This document shows, piece by piece, positions 55,701 through 61,236 of a stretch of DNA of 61,236 nt. Position numbers and translations under genes: made by a program. The stretch covers positions 1 to 61,236 of the forward strand of contig JAIDXM010000023.1 in NCBI GenBank assembly GCA_029058745.1, given 5' to 3'. Each line of letters opens with the position of its first letter. Within the stretch, counting starts at the first letter, position 1. The notes under the pieces are model-generated. The model was not told where the DNA came from and made no database searches. It worked only from the letters and a program-made list of their open reading frames with translations. This stretch comes from Muribaculaceae bacterium (lineage in GTDB: Bacteria; Bacteroidota; Bacteroidia; Bacteroidales; Muribaculaceae).

Positions 55701-56400
55701 TCGAGACGCGCTTTCGCTTATTTCCGGGATTCAGTCAGACGGGATATTCAATGGTAAAGGAGTCGTAAGGTTCTGTGAGTCATATTCTGACGGGGATGAT
55801 ATTTATGTGGGAGATGAGTGTTTCCCTTTACTCAGACAGCAGTCAAAAGAGGGAGAATCGCTTTGTCTCTCGGATTTTATATTATCCAAAAAAAGCGGAG
55901 AAAAAGACATTCTGGGAGTCTTCGCCGTGACGGCAGGGTCGCATCTTATAGAGATGTCTGAACACTTCAAGGAAGAGGGTGATTCATACAGGAGTCTTCT
56001 CGTTCAGACACTTTCCGACCGTTTGGCCGAGGCCTCGTCGGAATGGCTCCATTATAAGGTAAGGACATGCTATTGGGGATATTCTCCAGATGAGAGAATG
56101 GATGTAGGGGCAATCCTCAGAGGCGATTATGTAGGGATTCGTCCGGCAATGGGCTATCCGATGTTGCCAGACCAGCTGCTAAACCGGAGTTTGGCCAGAC
56201 TTGTTCCGTTGGAAGAGATTGGTGTGGCCTTGACAGAGAATGGCGCCATGATTCCGTCATCCACCGTCAGCGGATTTTATGTGGCGAACCCGAGGTCAAG
56301 ATACTTCATGGTGGGAGATATCGGAAATGACCAGGTTGCAGATTATTCGAGAAGACGGGGTGAGACGGAGTCACGTGTGAGGGAGATATTGAGAATATAA
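52717..56400 (+). CDS. metH: Cobalamin-dependent methionine synthase
   Basis: MetH transfers the methyl group of methyl-THF to homocysteine via cobalamin. All four modules are present in 1227 residues. The homocysteine domain (1-325) has zinc ligands Cys249 (LNCSFG), Cys312 and Cys313 (GGCCGTTP). The pterin domain (about 345-600) has NVGERCNVAGSRKFLRLI and VPVMVDSSDWDVVEAAL. The B12 domain (about 645-890) has GDVHDIGKNIV with the cobalt ligand His761 and GGATTSKVH. The activation domain (about 900-1227) contains RIRPAMGYP-like GIRPAMGYPMLPDQ and SGFYVANPRSRYF. The ATG at 52717 is preferred over TTG 52714. It ends the methionine operon. Confidence 0.97.
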   Translation: MESKELKSVLEDRVLVLDGAMGTMIQRLGIGESEYRGERFSSYPGKLSGCNDLLCLTLPEEIKKIHKAYLDAGADIISTNSFNANAVSMSDYGLQEIPGIIREINRRSAEIALEAVMEADKRPYGGRAFVAGSVGPTNRTASMSPDVADPAYRNVTYHDLLDAYTEQIEGLTEGGVDIILFETVFDTLNLKAGLDAARSVMEKTGRCLPVMVSATVSDKAGRTLSGQTIGAFVTSVEDYDNVVSLGLNCSFGPEDILPYLRELGESTSCYVSCHPNAGLPDALGEYRETPERFAMHVGRMLRDGLVNIAGGCCGTTPSHIEALVRILPEARVHVPTVKENALRVSGLEMVEVLPENNFVNVGERCNVAGSRKFLRLIKEKKYDEAMMIASRQVADGAMVVDVNMDDALLDAREEMVHFLRYMASDPDVARVPVMVDSSDWDVVEAALENLQGKSIVNSISLKEGEEAFIQKGRRIKELGAAVIVMAFDETGQADTFSRKIEVCERAYRILVDKCGFKPDDVIFDVNVMAVATGMEEHARYGIDFIKAVEWVKKNLPGARTSGGISNLSFAFRGKNSLREAMHAVFLYHAIKAGLDMGIVNPSSSVTYDDIEPTLRELIEDVVLARRSGASDELAAYAANDIPSVNKEAEREERNLDVPVAARLTEAIVKGRSEYLASDLDEALVSYGTPVEIIEGPLMDGMNRVGELFGEGKMFLPQVVKTARTMKLAVEHLKPHMEMSGGGTPVSKAGKIVFATVKGDVHDIGKNIVSIVLACNNYEVIDLGVMVPAETIVETVRREKPDLVCLSGLITPSLSEMVNVAKAMEEAGLDVPLLVGGATTSKVHTALKIAPVYKGAVVHAGDASQNPLIAATLLNEATHDEYVRNIETEYEKVRRDYRRGESLLPLDEARRRRTTCDDSYEPVHPVYGIGKDIILDISLDDIVPFINWKMFFHAWRISGRFLEGFPYDGCESCVATWKASLRDDDRERGEEAYLLYRDALSLISGIQSDGIFNGKGVVRFCESYSDGDDIYVGDECFPLLRQQSKEGESLCLSDFILSKKSGEKDILGVFAVTAGSHLIEMSEHFKEEGDSYRSLLVQTLSDRLAEASSEWLHYKVRTCYWGYSPDERMDVGAILRGDYVGIRPAMGYPMLPDQLLNRSLARLVPLEEIGVALTENGAMIPSSTVSGFYVANPRSRYFMVGDIGNDQVADYSRRRGETESRVREILRI

Positions 56401-56439
56401 CAAGAGGGGTGTAAAAAGCTTCGGAAATAGAATATAGTG

Positions 56440-57315
56440 ATGACAGAGAATAACCAGCAGAAGTTGAAAGTGGCCATACAGGGTGTGGCAGGGTGTTTCC
56501 ATGATGCCGCCGCACGCCAGTTTTTTGAAGGGCGTGAAATAGAGACCGTGCCTTGTGAGTCGTTCCACTCTCTTTTCGACGCATTGTCGATGGATGCGTC
56601 GATGGTGGGCATTGTGGCTATAGAGAACACTATAGCGGGGAGTCTTCTTGCCAACCATGAATTGTTGAGACAAAGCAACCAGACTATCGTGGGCGAGCAT
56701 TCTGTAAGAATCAGTCATGTGTTGTGTGCGCTTCCGGGAGAGACCATCGACTCCATATCGGAAGTCAATTCTCATCCCATGGCACTTATGCAGTGTGAGC
56801 AGTATCTCCGTCATTACCCTCACATGCGGATGGTGGAGAAGTTTGATACAGCCGGCAGTGCCGAAGAGATTGCCAGGGATAAGCTCAGCGGCCATGCGGC
56901 GGTGTGTGGCGAGCTTGCGGCACGTCTTTATGGCCTTGAAATCCTCCAGAGAGGAATCGAGACCAACAAGCGTAACTATACCCGTTTCCTTATTATTGCC
57001 GATCCGTTGCTTGCCACAGAGATGAAACCTCGAGAGGAGCTGCTCGACAAGGCGAGTATCGTGTTCACACTTCCCCACTCACACGGGGCCTTGTCGAAGG
57101 TGCTGACGATACTGTCATTCTATGATGTCAACCTCACCAAGATACAGTCCCTGCCGATAATCGGCAGGGAGTGGGAATACCGTTTTTATGTTGACTTGAC
57201 ATTCTCTTCATATGTGAGGTATCGCCAATCGATAGAGGCAGTGAGGCCCCTCACCAATGAGTTGCGCATCCTTGGGGAGTATGTTGAGAGAGTTGGCGTA
57301 AACACAATGTCATGA
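56440..57315 (+). CDS. pheA: Prephenate dehydratase
   Basis: This enzyme converts prephenate to phenylpyruvate in phenylalanine synthesis. The catalytic domain (about 10-190) shows VAIQGVAGCFHDAAARQFF, GIVAIENTIAGSL, the effector-like VNSHPMALMQCEQYL and NYTRFLIIA, the last with the conserved Thr-Arg-Phe motif. An ACT regulatory domain follows (about 205-290; SIVFTLPHSHGALSKVLTIL), which in relatives binds phenylalanine for feedback inhibition. The ATG at 56440 is preferred to GTG 56437. There is no chorismate mutase domain here; that lies in the DAHP synthase gene three positions on. Confidence 0.95.
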   Translation: MTENNQQKLKVAIQGVAGCFHDAAARQFFEGREIETVPCESFHSLFDALSMDASMVGIVAIENTIAGSLLANHELLRQSNQTIVGEHSVRISHVLCALPGETIDSISEVNSHPMALMQCEQYLRHYPHMRMVEKFDTAGSAEEIARDKLSGHAAVCGELAARLYGLEILQRGIETNKRNYTRFLIIADPLLATEMKPREELLDKASIVFTLPHSHGALSKVLTILSFYDVNLTKIQSLPIIGREWEYRFYVDLTFSSYVRYRQSIEAVRPLTNELRILGEYVERVGVNTMS

Positions 57316-57330
57316 TTAAAACCGATAGAT

Positions 57331-58503
57331 ATGGAAAATAAGATAAAACCCGCCCGCAGGGTGGATGAGATAAAGGAATACTGGTTTGCCGGAAAAATGA
57401 GGGAGGTGGCCCGTATGAATGCCGAAGGGCTCGATGTTGTATCCCTTGGAGTCGGAGGCCCGGATAGGATGCCAGCCGTAGAAGTGGTTGACACTCTGTG
57501 TGAGTCGGCCAGAAAGGATGGACACCACACATATCAGATAGCCTCGGGACTTCCGGAGCTTCGACAGGCAATGTCTCGGTGGTATGGCCGCCACTATGGG
57601 GTGGCGGTGAATCCCGACACAGAGGTGTTGCCCTTGATAGGGTCGAAGGAGGGAGTGCTCCACGTCAGCCTCGCATTTCTTAATCCGGGAGACAAGGTTC
57701 TTGTCCCGAATCCGGGGTATATGACCTATTCCGGAGTGAGCCGTATGCTTGGGGCTGAGATTGTAAGTTACGACCTTCTTGAAAAGAATGGATGGAAACC
57801 TGATTTCACTCAGCTTGAGAATCTGGCATCGTCAGGTGATATAAAGCTTATGTGGGTGAATTATCCCAATATGCCCACCGGTGCGAGTGCCGACATGGAA
57901 CTCTTCCGCCGTCTTGTGGATTTTGGCCGCCGACATGGAATCGTGATAGTCCACGACAATCCGTACAGCTTTGTCCTGAATGATAATCCCCTCAGTCTGC
58001 TTCAGGTGGAGGGTGCTAAGGATATCGCCATAGAGTTGAATTCACTGAGCAAGAGCCATAACATGTCGGGATGGCGTATGGGTATGGTGGTGTCCAATCC
58101 GGAATTTGTAGGATGGGTGAGGAAGATGAAGAGCAATATAGACTCGGGACAGTTCAAACCGGTGATGGAAGCGGCTGTCAAGGCGTTGGATTTGCCTGAG
58201 TCATGGTATGCGGAGTTGAATGCAGTCTATTCATCGCGTCGGAGGGTCGCCGAGAAGATAATGGATGCCCTCGGATGTAGTTTCGATTCCGGACAGAAGG
58301 GACTGTTCCTGTGGGGACGGCTTCCAGAGGGAGCATCCGACAGCGCGACTTTCGCCCAGCGCATTCTTGAAGAAGCAAGGGTGTTTCTTGTGCCGGGATT
58401 TATATTTGGAAGCAACGGCGAGGGTTATATCAGGATATCCCTGTGTGCCACCGAAGAGAGGATGCAGACTGCGCTTGAGAGAATAGAAAAGATGAAACAA
58501 TAA
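57331..58503 (+). CDS. Class I/II aminotransferase of the aromatic operon
   Basis: This fold-type I PLP aminotransferase of 390 residues shows VSLGVGGPDRMP near the N-terminus, YQIASGLPELRQAMSRWY, LPLIGSKEGVLHVSLAFLN, MWVNYPNMPTGA, VHDNPYSFVL and the PLP-binding Lys241 in NSLSKSHNMSGWRMG, ending GYIRISLCATEERM. Lying between prephenate dehydratase and DAHP synthase, it most likely transaminates phenylpyruvate or aspartate-linked substrates; the fold also resembles LL-diaminopimelate and alanine/aspartate aminotransferases, so specificity is not settled. It starts 15 bases after pheA and ends 15 before the next gene. Confidence 0.92.
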   Translation: MENKIKPARRVDEIKEYWFAGKMREVARMNAEGLDVVSLGVGGPDRMPAVEVVDTLCESARKDGHHTYQIASGLPELRQAMSRWYGRHYGVAVNPDTEVLPLIGSKEGVLHVSLAFLNPGDKVLVPNPGYMTYSGVSRMLGAEIVSYDLLEKNGWKPDFTQLENLASSGDIKLMWVNYPNMPTGASADMELFRRLVDFGRRHGIVIVHDNPYSFVLNDNPLSLLQVEGAKDIAIELNSLSKSHNMSGWRMGMVVSNPEFVGWVRKMKSNIDSGQFKPVMEAAVKALDLPESWYAELNAVYSSRRRVAEKIMDALGCSFDSGQKGLFLWGRLPEGASDSATFAQRILEEARVFLVPGFIFGSNGEGYIRISLCATEERMQTALERIEKMKQ

Positions 58504-58518
58504 GTAAAAAACAAGGAT

Positions 58519-59598
58519 ATGAGTTTAGAAGGATTGCAACCATTGGTTGAAGGAGCCGGAGTGGCGGGTTCTCCGCTTGTAATGGCAGGCCCATGCAGTG
58601 CCGAGACAGAGGAGCAGACGCTCTCCACAGCGCGTCAGCTTGCTATGGGAGGCGTGAAAGTGTTCAGGGCAGGAATCTGGAAACCACGTACAAAGCCGGG
58701 TGGTTTCGAAGGTATTGGCAAGGAGGGTCTGCAGTGGCTCAAACGAGTGAAGGAGGAGACCGGGATGCTTGTCGCCACAGAGGTGGCCATGCGCCGTCAT
58801 GTAGAGGAGGCGCTTGAGGCGGGCGTGGATATTCTGTGGATAGGGGCGAGGACTTCCGCGAATCCGTTTGCCGTGCAAGAGATTGCGGATGCGTTGAAGG
58901 ATTCAGGCGCTGATGTCGCCGTGCTTGTGAAAAATCCGGTGAACCCGGACCTTGAGTTATGGATCGGAGCCTTGGAGCGACTATATAATGCTGGTATCCG
59001 CAGACTTGGAGCCATTCATCGCGGTTTCAGTTTCTATGGTAAGAGTATATATCGCAATCCGCCACAGTGGCATATACCGATAGAACTTCATCGTAGGCTC
59101 CCTGAATTGCCGATAGTTGTTGATCCAAGCCATATGGGTGGACGCCGGGAGCTTATCGCCCCATTGTGTCAGCAGGCTCTCGACATGAAGTTTACCGGAC
59201 TTATGATAGAGAGCCACTGTACTCCTGATGAGGCCTGGAGCGACAAGAACCAGCAGGTCACTCCGGAGTCGCTGAGGATAATACTCAGCTCCCTTGTGCT
59301 TCGCAATGCCGAGCAGGATACTGAGAGCCTACAGCAACTTCGCCAGCAGATCGACCGCGTTGATACGGAGTTGCTCGACCTGTACAACCGAAGGATGGAG
59401 ATTTCCCGAGAGATAGGTAAATACAAGAAGGAGCATTCGATGCCTGTCGTACAGGAGTCCCGCTATGATGACCTTATCAAAAGCCGTGTTGCGTCGGCAG
59501 TCCAGATGGGTATGAGCGCGGATTTCATGAAGACGGTGCTTCAGGCTATTCACGAGGAATCAGTGCGCCAGCAGATTGAGATTCTGAATAAGAACTGA
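58519..59598 (+). CDS. Bifunctional DAHP synthase / type II chorismate mutase
   Basis: This fusion protein joins the first step of the aromatic pathway to the chorismate branch. The N-terminal domain (about 1-265) is a KDO8P-type DAHP synthase: VMAGPCSAETEEQ, FRAGIWKPRTKPGGFEGIG, TEVAMRRHVEEAL, WIGARTSANPFAVQEI, IHRGFS and the metal-binding VDPSHMGGRRELI. The C-terminal domain (about 275-359) is an AroQ-type chorismate mutase: LRQQIDRVDTELLDLYNRRM, EISREIGKYKKEH and AIHEESVRQQ. This fusion is typical of Bacteroidales. The gene closes the operon; a terminator follows after 18 bases. Confidence 0.95.
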   Translation: MSLEGLQPLVEGAGVAGSPLVMAGPCSAETEEQTLSTARQLAMGGVKVFRAGIWKPRTKPGGFEGIGKEGLQWLKRVKEETGMLVATEVAMRRHVEEALEAGVDILWIGARTSANPFAVQEIADALKDSGADVAVLVKNPVNPDLELWIGALERLYNAGIRRLGAIHRGFSFYGKSIYRNPPQWHIPIELHRRLPELPIVVDPSHMGGRRELIAPLCQQALDMKFTGLMIESHCTPDEAWSDKNQQVTPESLRIILSSLVLRNAEQDTESLQQLRQQIDRVDTELLDLYNRRMEISREIGKYKKEHSMPVVQESRYDDLIKSRVASAVQMGMSADFMKTVLQAIHEESVRQQIEILNKN

Positions 59599-59616
59599 CG
59601 CAATAGGCAAATATGG

Positions 59617-59653
59617 AAATCCCCCGGACAAAACAGGTGAGTCCGGGGGATTT
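59617..59653. terminator. Bidirectional terminator after the aromatic operon
   Basis: A perfect 13-bp stem (AAATCCCCCGGAC / GTCCGGGGGATTT) with an 11-base loop is followed by TTTT on the plus strand. It also serves the convergent GDP-fucose synthase gene. Confidence 0.9.
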
Positions 59654-59680
59654 TTATAGTATGACAATAGCCGGTGGTTA

Positions 59681-60622
59681 TTATCTTTCCGCACGCATCG
59701 GGTTGCTTAGGAAATCCTCATAAGCGAGGCGTATTCCGTCGTGGAGTTCGGTTGAGTATGTCCAGCCGAGAGCAGTGGCCTTACTCACGTCGAGGAGTTT
59801 GCGGGGGGTGCCGTTCGGTCGTGTGGTATCCCATAGGATCTCACCCTTGAAACCGACAGTCTGTGCCACAAGCTCGGTCAGTTCCTTAATCGAGAGTTCT
59901 TTCCCAGTTCCGGCGTTGACGGTCTCGTTGCCGCTATAGTTGTTCATAAGAAATACGCAGAGGTTGGCGAGGTCATCTACATACAGGAACTCCCGGAGAG
60001 GAGACCCGTCGCCCCAACATGTCACAGACTGCGCTCCGGACTCTTTCGCCTCATGGAAACGTCGTATGAGGGCAGGAAGTACGTGTGAATGTTCGGGATG
60101 GTAGTTGTCGTTAGGACCGTATAGGTTTGTGGGCATCACGGATATGAAGTCAGTGCCATACTGCCGGTTGAGATACTCACAATACTTGAGTCCGGATATT
60201 TTGGCGAGGGCGTATGCCTCGTTTGTCTGTTCAAGAGAGGAAGTCAGCAGACAGGACTCCGGCATAGGCTGCGGGGCGAGACGCGGATATATGCATGAGG
60301 ATCCGAGGAACTCCAGTTTCTTGCATCCGTTGCGCCATGCGGCGTTTATGACATTCATCTCCAGCATCATGTTGTCGTACATGAAATCTGCGAGAGCCGA
60401 TGAATTGGCCACGATGCCTCCCACCTTGGCGGCGGCCAGGAACACATATTCCGGTTTTTCTGCAGCGAAGAAATCATTTACCTCCTGCTGGCTGATAAGG
60501 TCGAGTTCACGATGTGTGCGGGTAATGATATTTGTGTAACCCTGGCGTTGCAACTCGCGGACAATGGCAGAGCCAACCATACCCCGATGACCGGCGACAT
60601 ATATTTTTGAATTCAGTTCCAT
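59681..60622 (-). CDS. fcl: GDP-L-fucose synthase
   Basis: This short-chain dehydrogenase/epimerase makes GDP-L-fucose from GDP-4-keto-6-deoxymannose for surface glycans. The NADP-binding motif [11 protein letters not shown] is at residues 11-21. The catalytic Tyr and Lys are in [16 protein letters not shown] context with the YxxxK motif YALAK (136-140), and the catalytic Ser-Ser precedes Cys in FLGSSCIYP. Other typical segments are [11 protein letters not shown] and [11 protein letters not shown]. The length, 313 residues, is normal. The partner GDP-mannose 4,6-dehydratase is not in the window and could lie elsewhere in the genome. Confidence 0.95.
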   Translation of the reverse strand: MELNSKIYVAGHRGMVGSAIVRELQRQGYTNIITRTHRELDLISQQEVNDFFAAEKPEYVFLAAAKVGGIVANSSALADFMYDNMMLEMNVINAAWRNGCKKLEFLGSSCIYPRLAPQPMPESCLLTSSLEQTNEAYALAKISGLKYCEYLNRQYGTDFISVMPTNLYGPNDNYHPEHSHVLPALIRRFHEAKESGAQSVTCWGDGSPLREFLYVDDLANLCVFLMNNYSGNETVNAGTGKELSIKELTELVAQTVGFKGEILWDTTRPNGTPRKLLDVSKATALGWTYSTELHDGIRLAYEDFLSNPMRAER

Positions 60623-60854
60623 AATTCAAAGAAAGTATTGACTGTTAAATATTAACTGCTATATCACCAAATCAAGTGATAATAACTCGTTAAAATATTG
60701 TTATAGTCAGCACACAAAATAAATGTGTATTTTATGCCTGTGTGAATCCACATGCCAAAGGTATGTCCCCACCCACAGAAATGCACAAATACTTTCTGTT
60801 TAGACTATAAATATCCTGAGTCATAATCGCGAAAATACTCAATATGTTTTATAA
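60623..60854. other. AT-rich intergenic region with a repeat copy
   Basis: No gene is visible on either strand. A diverged copy of the TAGGGACATGCC palindrome is at 60750-60773. The stop codon TAA at 60852-60854 closes the KilA-N frame upstream. Confidence 0.5.
60750..60773 (-). repeat. Diverged inverted copy of the TAGGGACATGCC repeat
   Basis: Read on the minus strand this copy is close to the left-end copies (GGGGACATACC, TTT, GGCATGT). It differs at three or more positions, including one stem position that becomes a G-T pair on one strand. It lies near a broken gene about 80 bases on. Confidence 0.55.
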
Positions 60855-61236
60855 AAGCAAATAGAAACAAAGAAAAAACATAAAAAACATACAATTGAGT
60901 TCCTTGGTACATGGGAAATAATCCATAATCCTAATTTCAAAGTGGTCGAATTTGACCACTTTAGAATGAGCGCAGGATTACCATCGTTTGTGTTGAGTGC
61001 ATCCGAGTGGGTGGAAAAGACTAATGCGATAGGAATAATTGTAAAAAAAGGCCGTTATGGTGGCACGTATGCCCACAAAGATATAGCTTTTGAGTTCGGT
61101 TCTGCAATAAGTGTCCCATTCAAATTATATCTCATTGAGGAGTTCCAACGCTTAAAGGAAGAGGAACAGAAGCAACTCGGCTGGTCTGCGAAACGTGAGT
61201 TGTCCAAAATAAATTATCGAATCCACACCGATGCCA
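60855..61236 (+). pseudogene. KilA-N domain protein gene lacking its 5' end (partial, runs off the window)
   Basis: A frame open from 60855 to the window end encodes the central part of a KilA-N domain protein of the Bacteroidales type: HTIEFLG near the front, then WEIIHNPNFKVVEFDHF, EWVEKTNAIGI, GGTYAHKDIAFEFGS, LYLIEEFQRLKEEEQ and LSKINYRIHTDA. Relatives have about 45-55 more residues before TIEFLG, with the first conserved strand and helix (DYISLTDIA-type). Here the frame meets TAA at 60852 and there is no ATG, GTG or TTG before 60966, so the first half of the DNA-binding domain is missing. The 3' part continues outside the window. KilA-N proteins are often phage- or plasmid-derived. Confidence 0.75.

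Noticed and set aside
1..61236. tRNA or rRNA genes, complete insertion sequences, prophage
   Set aside because: No cloverleaf-like sequence, rRNA segment, transposase or phage structural gene was recognised on either strand.

Overview
The window looks like ordinary chromosome from a gut-type member of the Bacteroidota, order Bacteroidales (Muribaculaceae or Prevotellaceae would fit, but that is inference). The signs are: a SusC/SusD pair; a secreted C10 protease with a type IX secretion tail; a DAHP synthase fused to chorismate mutase; the tig-clpP-clpX-recQ order; few Shine-Dalgarno sequences; and many copies of the Bacteroidetes promoter -7 element TAnnTTTG, several with TTG or TTTG 18-20 bases upstream. 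No rRNA, tRNA, CRISPR array, insertion sequence or prophage is visible.

Layout. 1-508 is an AT-rich, gene-free stretch with a 27-bp triple tandem repeat and palindromic REP/MITE-like repeats. 509-9106 is an outer-membrane uptake locus (SusC, SusD, a lipoprotein, then a secreted C10 cysteine protease). 9277-11674 holds two minus-strand membrane proteins, 11868-12764 meso-diaminopimelate dehydrogenase, and 12846-17620 a minus-strand set (PBP1a, peptide deformylase, EttA). 17786-19116 encodes a hemerythrin-like protein and an atypical LuxR-type regulator. 19360-23438 holds a flavin reductase, a DUF3943 protein and a phosphosugar mutase. 23769-27655 is yicC-gmk-nadD-DUF5063-M18 peptidase. 27917-33831 is tig, clpP, clpX and recQ. 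33977-45808 is a long plus-strand series: two SurA-type isomerases with a lipoprotein between them, an OstA-like protein, MutL, an alanine-type symporter, an FKBP isomerase and a GH43 glycosidase interrupted by a stop codon. 46024-48832 holds a HAD phosphatase, an unknown small basic secreted protein and a sodium-dependent transporter. 49328-56400 is a methionine operon (transsulfuration enzyme, PatB-type lyase, MetF, MetH). 56440-59598 is an aromatic amino acid operon (prephenate dehydratase, aminotransferase, DAHP synthase/chorismate mutase). 59681-60622 is GDP-fucose synthase. The window ends in a KilA-N gene that lacks its 5' end.

How the genes work together. The uptake locus suggests import of oligomers made outside the cell, perhaps peptides, because the only nearby hydrolase is a protease. 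The SurA/OstA genes probably serve outer-membrane protein folding and LPS transport. The methionine operon covers homocysteine formation, methyl-folate supply and methylation. The aromatic operon runs from DAHP and chorismate to phenylalanine, with no prephenate dehydrogenase in the window.

The most unusual items are the hemerythrin/degenerate-receiver pair with a perfect 31-bp palindrome in its leader, the GH43 gene split by one in-frame TAG, a well-formed promoter pointing into a gene-free leader with a Cys-rich small ORF ahead of the methionine operon, the small basic secreted protein, the palindromic repeats at both ends, and the headless KilA-N gene. I found no clear evidence of a wholly new multi-gene system.
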